Source: Adineta ricciae (taxonomy: Eukaryota; Rotifera; Eurotatoria; Adinetida; Adinetidae). From it: a DNA stretch of 64,000 bases. Shown piece after piece: positions 32,262 through 43,308 of the stretch (positions within the stretch are counted from its first letter, which is position 1; each line of letters starts with the position of its first letter). The notes under the pieces were generated by a model. It searched no databases. It was given only the letters and a program-made list of their open reading frames with translations, and had not been told where the DNA came from. The stretch spans positions 90,586 through 154,585 of the forward strand of contig CAJNOJ010000237.1 of the NCBI GenBank assembly GCA_905250025.1, given 5' to 3'. The translations under genes were made by a program, and so were the position numbers.

Positions 32262-34751
32262 TTATTTGTCAGGTGGTTCAGGTTCGCTCATTGGAGGAGT
32301 AGTTTTAGTTCCCTCTTTGTCCCGATCCGGATTCAGATTGTCGAAAAATTGTTGCGTCATTTCAGAATCCAACTGAGGGAGATTGAGTGAGTTGTCTTGA
32401 TAGCCGAGATCGGAGACGAGTTCCTAAAACAAGTAAAATGCGAGAGTTCTTATCTTCAACGAATAAAAAGTAAACGGACGTCTAAAAAGGCCGAAATTGA
32501 AAAAATGTTATCCGTAGTATTGATAATTTCGTCAGAACCAGTGTTATTTGCTGTAAAATTGGACGGCGCAGGTGAAGGATTTTGGAGGTTGGGTGTTGTT
32601 GTTTGCACCTAAAAGAGCACAGATCGATATAAATTATTACCAAGACAACGTATCAAAGATGAAGGTGATACAAAATAATTCGATGTCAAAAGCAACGAAG
32701 CCGCGTCTATTCTTTCCCTGTTCTGATGTTTTTACTGTGTGGGGATCAGCATTTTCTGAATCTGTATTCACGGCTAAGGCACTTGAATCTCTTTTTTTTT
32801 CTTTTACGACCTTCTGCAATGAAAACTCCGACGTAAAATCGTTTGGAAATCCGTTTTCTTCACTAACACCTTGAAACTCAAGTCACAAACCGACTCTTTA
32901 CAACTACACAACTAGATACTCAAAAGTCACACGAAGCCACAATTCAACTCACCAAGTAAAGAACCGTTGATGGTGTATTTAAACCAGATATGTCATGAAG
33001 CAAGTTTCTAGTTGGTGAAACACTTTCTTCTGGGGCATAATCATTTGCTAGTTCACATTCACCCATTTCGTTACTGTCATTTGTTATTGTTTCTCGTGAT
33101 ACACATTTTCCAGGTATTGCAGTTTTATCAGTAGTTGAATTGCACATTGATTTCGTCTTCGCTGAAAAAAACAAGCAAATACAGATGCAAAGAGCAAATC
33201 TCGAAGTTTGTACTATTTTTATCTGCTTTCCGAGGTTCCAGCTTAGGAATGCGTTCGATTCTGTCTTCGAGCTCATCGATGGCATCAATAGTAGGAATTT
33301 GATCTTTTCCTTCTAAAAAGTATTCGTATGGTTTCGAACAGAATCAATTTAAAAAACCGTACTACAAAATACAGTGGCGGCAGATAGAGCGAGTTCCTCC
33401 CATTGTAAATTTCCATCATAATCAGGTACAATGATCACCCGTGTAACTGTATAATTCATATCATTTTGATACTGATCTTCTAATTGGCATAATGGATGTT
33501 TTTTTTCATTCGAATGTAATTTAGCATGAATAACAACTTTTGCTCTCAATTCGATCCTAGATCAACGAATATAGTTGAGAATAAAAAGAACGAGATTACT
33601 TCGCTCCCTTTGCGTTGAGCATTTTCGTATTGAACGGAATATCAACACTGGTTTTCCTTGGAGTATTTCTGCAAAAGAAATATTAATGATTTACATTCAA
33701 ATATAAACAAAAGTGACTTCATCTTTATCATTTACTTATTTATTTGGCCCAAATTAATTGTTTTATTGTTCTCCTTTTCGAAGAACTCATGAGTTGAATG
33801 GTGATAAAGAGTACGAACTCCATTTTCACAGATTTCTTCTGCAAGAAAGAATTTTAAATTGAGTTCCGATGTCTTCGGAACTAATCTTTTGGCAACCTTG
33901 AAACAATGAATTCGAATTCAGTTTTTCATGAAGATATTCGGGAAACTTACTCGAATTTTTGGAAGAACAGATTGTTGTTTCGCCTTTCCTTTCAGGTGAC
34001 TTTTATCACCTTGAATCCTCACCAGGGAGACTTTTTTCTTTCCAGACTTCTTTTTTGTTGGTTGATCTTGATAATCATCACGTAATGTAATATTTATATC
34101 AGTTGTAAACACTATGCCGGACTTTTTATTCAATCTGACAGGATGAGGTGCACATATAGGGTGACAATCAACTTCAGACGATGACTTTGGCTGCTCATCT
34201 TCAGGTTGATCTGAATCCGAATTTTCTGAAAAAGAAAACAAACAAAATCGAAGCAAATCAAGTATTAGAAAAATATTTTATATTGGCATAAGTGAATGCA
34301 TCAGCATTCTCTAAACCAACTTTCACACCATCGCCCGCCCTTGATTGCTTACGTTCCGGATGATCGTAGACGATTGACGAAGCATTCAGTTTTGATATTT
34401 GTTCATCTATATAAATCTCATAGAGTATGATTATTCCGTCACCAACGGATCTTTACCGCATATATTCACAAGTTTCAACTCCAAGAAAGGTCGTTCTGTT
34501 GTTGGTTGAGGTCCGAAATTCTGAAGCTGTTGAATCATATCAAATGGTCGAAAACTGGTGAAATGAATTTCATCCAAAGTGACGAAGTCAAGAAGGTCAT
34601 CCTTTATTTGCAATTTAAATTCGAGAAAACCGGTTCTTTGTGACACTTTTTTATAAACTTCTTGCAATGAGGCGGGTGATCGGTCTAAATCCATTCTGAG
34701 ATGATGTTCCTCATTCTTAAAAGTATAACTTAATTTGATTCGAATTGCCAT
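32262..34751 (-). CDS. unrecognised nuclear-looking protein, stand-alone paralogue
   Basis: Multi-exon minus-strand gene, predicted exons 34751-34457, 34406-34353, 34225-33951, 33896-33736, 33668-33600, 33556-33363, 33312-33214, 33161-32953, 32813-32697, 32608-32480 and 32423-32262. Together they give about 587 aa with consistent phases; the ends of exons 2 and 9 are least sure. It begins with a ~95-residue domain (IRIKLSYTFKNEEHHLRMDL, LEFKLQIKDDLLDFVTLDE) that resembles a beta-grasp/PB1-type fold. A basic linker (KKKSGKKK) leads to a core at about 205-340 (LPKIRVAKRLVPKTSEL, AEEICENGVRTLYHHS, VTRVIIVPDYDGNLQWEEL) that matches residues 205-355 of the fusion gene at 35768. A second basic cluster (KVVKEKKRD) and an acidic-hydrophobic tail (LPQLDSEMTQQFFDNL) suggest a nuclear regulator. 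A distant Rel-like fold is conceivable but unproven. Confidence 0.68.
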
Positions 34752-35767
34752 GATTGCTTTTCAAGCACTAAAACAATAATAATACAAATTTCAATGATAT
34801 TCATATTGGATAAATATGATATGAAGGAAATGTCTATTTGTCGATATGTGAGACAATAGGTTATGAATCTTAGTAACAATTATTTAGTTTTTCAAATATT
34901 ATCAACTCCATTTTCTCTGAATTTTTTATTAAATTTGGCCTTGAGGAATTTGACGCAACAAAGCTTATATAAAATATTCACGTTTGTCTTTTATTTACAT
35001 CTAATACAACGAACCAACATTCAAATAAACTTACACAAAACAATCGTGAAAAAATTTCCTATTCCAAAATTTATTCTATTAGAAGGACGGAATCAGAGTA
35101 TGATTAACGAAGGACAATACAAACCTTAGTTATTGTATCAGTTTATTTTGTGTATAGCACATTGACCAAAGACATGTGGCTGGAAAAATGAGTCATATTC
35201 CAACCTTATTTTTCAGCGCTCGGTTGAGAAAAGGAAAGAAAATGCTGTGTTTTTTCTTCGAGTAAAGTCTTTATATATTTTTTTCTCGTTCTTATGTTTA
35301 CGACTAAAAAATTTGCGACTGAATCATTCGTTGAAATTGATTATTTCTATTTTTACACGTTGAAATTTTCCAACCGTCAGTTGAGACGCGTGTTTTTCGT
35401 CCTATTCACAGAACAAAAAGAAAAAAAAAACGCTATATGTTCTTTCCCTTTAATAAAAACATAAACATGTCCAAGATACTCTGTTACTCAATTCATACCA
35501 GAACTACACCAACGACTTATCTCGATGTAAGTCATACAATGTGTATAGATAACTTTGCCATATACAACAGAATCAGAAATTTATAGTACTGATTTTTTCA
35601 GTTCGGTGTCAACTTAAAATCAGTTGAAGAAGCCACTAATGGTACTTTCAAGCTAGTCGATATGTCTTTAAAGATATCTGAACGATAACTTTTTACCCTT
35701 CTTACAGAGACCTTCAAAGTGCAAATGCGATAAATTATTTCATTTCAGTTGAATCTTTAGACATTTT
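34752..35767. promoter_or_regulatory. shared divergent promoter region
   Basis: About 1.0 kb between the start codons of two divergently transcribed paralogues, AT-rich with poly-A/T tracts. The plus-strand open frame at 34863-35129 has no recognisable content. The head-to-head layout of homologous genes implies that both promoters lie here; no specific site was identified. Confidence 0.4.
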
Positions 35768-38700
35768 ATGGCCTCGTATGATTTGATTATTTATTGTAAT
35801 TATCGAACGGTTACGTTATCTGTCGAACTAACAATGTCTACGGAGAATATTCTTGATTATATCTCATCTTATTTTCATTTGAATCGAAATTCGTTTATAC
35901 TTCAAGTTTATGATGAACAAATAAAATGTTATGTTGATTTTGACCATGAATACGATCGGCATCTCCGAGAAAATTTACCTAAAATACCGAAAAGCAAACT
36001 GAACGCTCTAGTATCATTCTCAACAATAAATGACACTGAAAAAAGAATGAATTCATCAGGTAAATTTGGCTAAAAGTTCTTTTCAACCATAGAATTATTT
36101 CCCATACTAGATGATTTACCATTGTCACCAAATGCATCAGTGGGAAATGCATTACCTATTGATATCATAGATAAATTAATGTCCGACGCAGCAAGTGCTG
36201 AAATCGAGTCAGTAATTCTTGATCCAACAAGGATGGACGAAAGTGATGATTTGACTTTAACCGATGATTTTTCTTCAGTTGATCATATAACATTTTTGCG
36301 TGATGTTGTTCCATATGAAATAGATTCATATTCATCAAACGATCTGAATGAATTGCAGCAAGCAACAACTTTCACTAATATTCGACGTGTTCAAGGAATC
36401 AAAGATTTAACTAACGGAAGATATGCATCGATCCTACCTGAAATAAGAGTGAGATTTTAACATTTACTCCGAAAAATGAACGTTTTATTCAATTTTAAGA
36501 TTCCAAAGAAGTATATTCAAGAAGATCCAATCAGAATAGCTGTCGCCTTTGTTGTCGAAGAATGCGAAGAAAATCATATTATCTGGCGTTTACATCAAAA
36601 GAAAAGTTTTTTACCTGACGGTAATGATTCAGATACAATCGCTTTTAATCCATTACGTATTGAAATTGAACCATCAGGAAAAACACAGAATGACAGTTAT
36701 AGGTAAATACTGACTATTTCTATAAAGTTACCAATTTCATATCTTAATTTAGATTACCGTTAAGAATGTGCAATAATCTTCGAGCTGAATTCATTAAACG
36801 AGGAAATGACGTGTTTCATAAACTTCATTCAACTGTAGCTCGTCGTTTGCATTTTGCTGAACACTTACCTGATATTCCAAGATTGGCGTGTGTAATAGTT
36901 GACAGACAAGGAAATTTTATATGGGAAACTTTCGGTCTTTCGAATTTTATTCAATCGAGTAAGAATTGACATGGAATTGGAATTTCAACTATCAATTCAT
37001 TCGTTTCTAGTTCCTACTGGGCAGGGAAGCCGCGGTCTCAAGATCTCAGGTCGGCAGGATTTTTTCGCATTGTTTTCACTAAAGAATTTCTTTTTCTATT
37101 AAAGATCTTCGATTGAATGACGAGCAAACGAATGGTAAGTACGAGCCAGCACTCACCTTGAAACAAAAGAATATCATATTAATTTTGTGAGGCATTTCAG
37201 GTGACGTTTTGTCATTAACAACAGCTCCCACAACACAAATACTTGATAAACCATTGAGACGACGTGTACTGCAAGATTTCTTTGTTGTCTGGTTAGATCC
37301 TACAATCGATCAACCAAATAATGATACCTTTAATTCAATCGTTAGATTACAGGATATTGTTAATTCTTTGTATACATTTGCAGATATTGATGAATGCATC
37401 AATTTTATCACTGATGTTGACGATGAGAACGTAATATTAATAACATCTGGTTCACTCGGTGAACAAATCACACCTTGTATCCATAGTGTTCCTCAGCTCG
37501 ATTCGATTTATGTATTTTGTTACCAGAAGAATTTTCATAACCAGTGGGCAAAGGATTGGATGAAAGTTAAAGGTGTTTTCACAGATATTGCCTCAATGTA
37601 TCAAGCAATCAAACAAGTAACGCGATTATATGATCAAAATGCCATGCCAATCAGCTTTCTGGGAGAAGAAAATTTACCCGAACGGCAGGCAAACCAATTT
37701 AATCCGTCGTTTATGTATTTACAAATATTAAAAGAAATCATACTTACCCTTGACTTTAATGAAGGTCACAGAATTGAATTCGTAACTTATTGTCGCGATA
37801 CATTCGCTCATAATCAGAGCATATTAAAGAATATCGATAAATTTCAAAAGGCTTATGAACCAGATGCATCGATCCAATGGTATACTTCGTCATATTTTTT
37901 ACATTCATTACTTAACCGAGCGTTACGAAAATTTGATGTCGATGTAATTCTCAAGATGGGATTTTTTCTACGAGACCTTCATCGTCAAATTAGTCAACTA
38001 CACTCAGAACAAATGATTAACAGTAAAATCCTCACAGTATACCGAGGACAGTCGTTATCAAAGAAGGATTTGAACAAATTAAAAGAATGTTCACAAGGTT
38101 TAATGTCTTTCAACTGTTTTCTGTCGACAAGCGTAGATCAAAAGGTAGCTTTCGCATACACTGAAAGTAATGTTCATAACTCAGATTCAGTAGGTGTGCT
38201 GTTTACAATAAGTGTTGATACATCCCTAAACACTGTTCCTTTTGCGAATATACGAGATTTGAGTCGTTTTGACTCAGAAGAAGAAATACTCTTTTCAATG
38301 AATAGTGTCTTTCGTATTGATGAAATTAAAAATATATATGAGTCTGGAAACATTTGGGGAATTAGTTTAAGATTAACAGATGATAAAGGTCCAGAATTAG
38401 AAAATCTCAAAAGAAGTTTGGAAAACGAGGTATCGGAAGAAGAACCGTGGTATCGGCTGGGTGTGCTCCTTACCAGACTAGGTGAAATCGACAAATCCGA
38501 ACAAATTTATATAAATCTACTTGAAAAAACATCAAATGGACTGGAAAAAATGTCATTATATCATCGACTTGGTTCAATTAAACATACACAAGGTGATTTT
38601 AGTCAAACTCTCGGATTGGAAGAAAAAGCATTGAAAATTGCACATCGGAAACTATCATCAGATCATTTATGGTTTAGTGCTCCATACAATGACATCGCTC

Positions 38701-40271
38701 AAGTTTATTTTAGCATGGGTGATTATTCACATGCACTGAAATATTATGAAAAAGTTCTCGAAATTAAGCAAAAACATCTCGAACCTGATCATATTGAATT
38801 CGCAATTTATTATGTGAATGTTGGTTTAGTATATCGACGTATCGGCAACCATGAGAGAGCTCGTTTGTGTTATGAAAAGGCTTTAAACATCCAAGAAAAG
38901 TATCTGCCATCAAATCATCCTGACTTAGCTTCGTCGTATGATAATCTCGGTAATGTTTTCGGCGACTTGGGAGACTATTTACAGGCAATTTCATATTACG
39001 AAAAAGCGTTGACAATTCGGCAACAGTCTCTTCCTACAAATCATCCTGATTTAGCTGCAACATATAACAATCTGGGCTGTGTACATTCGAGAATAGGTAG
39101 CTATTCAGAAGCACTTTCATACTATGAAAAAGCACTTGAGATGCGACAAAAAACTCTTTCATCAAATCATTCTGACTTGGCTTTATCATTAAACAATATC
39201 GCGAAAATATATGATGAAACCAACGAATATTCTAAAGCACTTTTATATTATGAAAAAGCATTGAAAATTCAACAAGAAACACTTCATCCAACTCATCTTA
39301 ATTTGGCAATGTTATACAGCAACATGGGTAGTACGTATGACAACATAGGAGACTATTCTAAATCGCTTTCCTTCTATGAAAAAGGATTGGAGATTTTTCA
39401 AAAAACCCTTCCTGCTGATCATGCTTATTTAGCCTCATCATACAATAATATTGGCGCTACGTATGAAAACATGGGTGAATATACGAAAGCGCTCGAGTTT
39501 TATGAAAAATCACTCGCCATACGACAGAAAAGTCTACCCGAAAATCATCCCGATTTGGCTTTGTCTTATAGTAACATCGGAAAAATTTATGAGAACATGG
39601 GAGATTATCCCAAAGCACTTTCCTTTTTAGAAATAGGTCTATCAATTTTTCAACAGAGTCTACCTTCAAATCATCCCCATCTAGCTTCATCGTATAACAA
39701 TATTGGCAATATTTATAATAGCATGGGAGATTATCGCAAAACACTCCAATATTATGAGAAAGCATTAAGTATACAACAGCAAAGTCTTCCGTCAAATCAT
39801 CCTGCTTTAGCATCATCGTACAATAATATCGGTAATTCTTATGATAGTATGGGCGATTATCCAAAAGCATTATTATATTATGAAAGATCGTTGTCCATAC
39901 AATCAAACTCTCTTCCATTGAACCATCCTGACGTCGCTTCTTCATACAATAATATAGGTACTATGTACTACAGCATGGGTGACTATGCAAAAGCATTATC
40001 ATTTTATGAAAAAGCGCTAGAAATACAAGAGAAAATGCTTCCTTCGAATCATCCTAGTATTGGATTATCATTGTACAACATAGCAAATGTATATTACGAT
40101 ATGGGTGAACATTCAAAGGCATCTTCATACTATCAACGTTCTATACAAATCTTTCAGCACTCTTTACCTCCTGACCATCCTCATATTCATGCCGTGCAAG
40201 CTAATATTAATCGTATGAAGATTGAAACATGTTTCACCGGCGCAAATTTTAACATGAACTTTATCACATGA
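35768..40271 (+). CDS. predicted fusion of nuclear-looking family with ART-TPR (copy 3)
   Basis: Seven exons: 35768-36059, 36111-36448, 36500-36702, 36753-36958, 37011-37049, 37105-37134 and 37201-40271, all GT-AG with matching phases, giving 1392 aa. Residues 1-85 are a PB1-like N-terminal domain (SFILQVYDEQIKCYVDFD). Residues about 205-355 are homologous to the core of the divergent minus-strand gene (LPEIRIPKKYIQEDPIRIAV, ACVIVDRQGNFIWETFGLS). Two tiny exons (39 and 30 nt) encode a linker. The last exon holds the shared ART N-domain (about 390-500), the ART domain with R near 651 (VYRGQS), FLSTS near 675 and EEE near 728-730, and about fifteen near-identical 42-residue TPRs (about 780-1375, LPSNHPALASSYNNIGN). 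The ART part has no ATG near its start, which supports upstream exons. The fusion rests on splice prediction; transcripts were not seen. Confidence 0.78.
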
Positions 40272-40639
40272 ATAATCTCTGCGCTATTCAAAGAAGGTTT
40301 TCAATGATGTTTTAACGATATTATACATATAAACAGTAGGAAAACGCTAAAGTGATTTCGTATTTATTGATGATGTGACAGTAGAGATGAGAACTTAAGA
40401 TACAGTTTCGATTAATACCCTATAATGATTATGTTTTCTCTATAAAGACTTGACCATAAAAACCATCCGACGTGGTAATTGACATATTCATTAGTGTGAC
40501 TTCACTTTTCTAAATATACTTCTCAATTAATCTCTTCATATGAATTCACTCTGATACATTTAAAGGTCAAAGATTCAAATCAATTCACAAACAAATATGC
40601 AAATGATTAAAAGAACTAACAGTTCTATTGAGTTTGTTA
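40272..40639. other. no gene recognised
   Basis: 3' flank of the fusion gene; AT-rich, nothing identified. Confidence 0.45.
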
Positions 40640-41316
40640 AGATCCCAGGTCATTTCCACTCGGTCGGAACCGGCCGGTTCCTCATGTTTCTTTGCCGCCG
40701 GAATCCGGCCGGTTTTCTACAGGTTTTTACCGGCAAATTCCTACTGGATCCAGACAGAAACGACGACAATTGAGAACGAGCTGGACCCGGTCACCATCAG
40801 GAACCAGCTGAATCCGGTGACCGTCAAAAACCACTTGAATCCGGTGACAATCGACAATCAGCTGGATCCGGTGACCATCGGAAACCAGCTGAATCCGGCG
40901 ATAATCGGCACTCAGCTGGATCCGGTGACCATAGGAAACCATCTGAATCCGGTGATAATCAGGAATCAGCTGGATCCGGTGACCATAGGAAACCAGCTGA
41001 ATCCGGTGATAATCGGAAATTACCTGGATTCGGTTGGGGAAACACTACTGCGACCATTTATTTCTCTGATAACTTCGATTATATCTAGCTCCTCCNNNNN
41101 NNNNNNNNNNNNNNNNNNNNNNNNNNNNNNNNNNNNNNNNNNNNNNNNNNNNNNNNNNNNNNNNNNNNNNNNNNNNNNNNNNGGAATCAGCTGGATCCGG
41201 TGACCATAGGAAACCAGCTGAATCCGGTGATAATCGGAAATTACCTGGATTCGGTTGGGGAAACACTACTGCGACCATTTATTTCTCTGATAACTTCGAT
41301 TATATCTAGCTCCTCC
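40640..41316. repeat. 27-bp minisatellite with GC-rich flank
   Basis: From about 40778 to 41031 there are about nine and a half tandem copies of a 27-base unit of the type CAGCTGAATCCGGTGAYCAT plus CGGAAAC. They alternate between GAATCC and GGATCC forms, so a 54-base higher order is visible. As 27 is a multiple of 3, both strands stay open with a 9-residue period (QLNPVTIGN on plus). The left flank (40650-40760) is GC-rich and contains the inverted core of the dispersed repeat found at 4220 and 49657. The array's end is repeated after the assembly gap (41183-41316). Confidence 0.85.
41096..41182. other. assembly gap of 87 N flanked by an exact duplicate
   Basis: 87 N. The 134 bases before it (40962-41095) and after it (41183-41316) read the same, which suggests an unresolved tandem duplication or a duplicated contig end. 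Confidence 0.95.
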
Positions 41317-42010
41317 GACAGTTTCAACATCTCTTTTCGCCTGTTTTCAGCCTAGATCTATTAGACGTTACAAGCATCGCTCTCAAACGAATCAAGCGTA
41401 CTCACCAACCTATCAAATTCGCAGTAACAATGGATTTTCGTCCGAAAACGTGAAAGCGTAAGCAATTTTGTACGTAGCATTACTTCCTGCAAAGCATAAG
41501 GTGAACCGCAAACATGATGTGGTTTTATTTCTTTGTCCACGAATATTTGTACGCGCGACGCGTCTGACTGACTTTTTTCTTCACATCGCTCTCTTTTTTC
41601 CTTCCTAACGTATTCTTATCATTTCAAACGGACAGCACCGTTATATGAACAAAAACCGTCGCGCCTATATGTATTGAATTTTACATGCAAATATACCATT
41701 TTCATCCAATTCCAATTATTGTCCTACCTATGTTTATGAGTTATCGCGTACTCGTTTCAACATACAAAATTCTTTATGACACACCATTCACAAGACCACG
41801 TTATGCTTTCCATAATATCTACCTTAGACAGTAGATTTTCTTCAGTTGTAGGTTCAAAAAACAGCGTTTGCTGTGTATCTGCAGAGAAACTCGATCCAGA
41901 ACACGACCAAAGCGAATCCTATCCGAAATGCATCAGTTATGTCTTTACGTGCTATCCCAATCCAAGGACCAGAACACGTTGCACCATTTCGTCCAATCAA
42001 AAAAAGTAAT
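41317..42010. other. no gene recognised
   Basis: Intergenic stretch between two repeat arrays. Open frames such as 41776-42009 show no recognisable content. Confidence 0.45.
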
Positions 42011-42011
42011 T

Positions 42012-42289
42012 CACAGCTAAATAAGACTTTTACGTATAGAAAGTGTTGGAAGTACTTCGAAGTACTTCCCAGTTAAATAAGACTTGTACGTATAGAAAGT
42101 GTTAGAAGTACTTCGAAGTACTTCCCAGCTAAATAGAACTTGTACGTATAGAAAGTGTTAGAAGTACTTCGAAGTACTTCCAAGCTAAATAGAACTTGTA
42201 CGAATAGAAAGTGTTAGAAGTACTTCGAAGTACTTCCAAGCTAAATAGAACTTGTACGTATAGAAAGTGTTGGAAGTACTTCGAAGTAC
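42012..42289. repeat. 56-bp tandem repeat with a perfect palindrome
   Basis: Units begin at 42038, 42094, 42150, 42206 and 42262 (period exactly 56), each starting AGAAAGTGTT, with a partial unit before the first. Each full unit holds the 20-base self-complementary core GAAGTACTTCGAAGTACTTC; the last copy breaks off in the core and runs straight into the 117-bp array. Confidence 0.92.
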
Positions 42290-42640
42290 CGCCGACGTCC
42301 ACTTTTCAATAGACCGTCCGGGGAGACCCTATAAATATGCATGCATTTTTCATTTGCTATTCATTTCTAGTTTTTTTACTAGTCGTCACTTATGTCCATT
42401 CATCTCGGCGGACGTCCAGTTTTCAATAGACCGTCCGAGGAGACCCTATAAATATGCATGCATTTTTCATTTGCTATTCATTTCTAGTTTTTTTACTAGT
42501 CGTCACTTATGTCTATTCATCTCGGCGGACGTCCAGTTTTCAATAGACCGTCCGAGGAGACCCTATAAATATCCATGCATTTTTCATTTTCTATCTATTT
42601 CTAGTTTTTTTCACTAGTCGTCACTATATCGACGCAAATA
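42290..42640. repeat. 117-bp tandem repeat carrying TATA boxes
   Basis: Three units with period exactly 117 (GACGTCC at 42294, 42411 and 42528). Each carries CCCTATAAATATGCATGCAT or a one-base variant, i.e. a TATA box next to a self-complementary ATGCATGCAT. The repeated promoter-like block and the following AATAAA near 42698 recall a retroelement LTR or a tandem promoter array; no coding region follows. Confidence 0.88.
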
Positions 42641-43137
42641 TATGGACGGAAAATTCTCAATAGCCTGGCACTTTACCAGGTAAGTGATAATATTTAATAA
42701 ACCACATTATATCGTCTTGCTTGTTTAGAGTTGATCGGAATAAATCTACTGGACTGGCTGGAACCTACTCGCACGTTCGTGTCACGACGAAAGGGTGGGT
42801 GAAGCTGTGTGGACGTTCGAAAGGGGTGAACTATGTTTCGTACCACTCAGTCCGAACGCCTGCACCCACAGCCTATATTCTGTAGTGACTGAATACGGAG
42901 CCTGTGGGAGGATAACTATAAAGGAATCTGTGACCAACCCGGGAGAACAACTAATGGAACCAAGGTTTCGCAGCTATGGATTTTGACGAAACGGTTTTTA
43001 ATATAGTTACACATGGTTCCGTACGGTACCTATGATACGGAACCTTCTGTCTTTTGAAGAAAAAAGTTTCGTACTAAACCTTTGCTGCGGAACCTTCGTT
43101 CTCAGTTTTTCCTGTAAGGTTCTCTTCGGAACCTTCN
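42641..43137. other. no gene recognised; short GGAACCTT repeats
   Basis: No credible gene. Between 43017 and 43136 the motif CGGAACCTTC recurs several times at irregular spacing before an unresolved N at 43137. Confidence 0.4.
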
Positions 43138-43308
43138 CTAAATTTCTCTAAAAATATCAGCTCTAACGAATGTCTCATTCATGAGATAATGAATTTCTAA
43201 CATAGATCAGTTATTTTCGAGTGATTAATAAAATACAGGATTTTTGAAAGCTTTTTTTATCTGAAGAAGCGGGCATCCGTTAGAGCTGATATTTTTAGAG
43301 AAATTTAG
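43138..43308. repeat. 31-bp perfect inverted repeat (hairpin)
   Basis: 43138-43168 (starting CTAAATTTCTCTAAAAATAT) is the exact reverse complement of 43278-43308, with a 109-base AT-rich loop and imperfect pairing further inward. It could be a small foldback element or a hairpin RNA template. The left arm directly abuts the N at 43137. Confidence 0.8.

Noticed and set aside
39457-39945. 162-codon minus-strand frame inside the TPR array
   Set aside because: It is a periodic shadow of the 126-base TPR repeats on the plus strand.
42290-42640. Open frame across the 117-bp repeats as a coding gene
   Set aside because: The frame is a by-product of a period divisible by three and has no start context or domain.
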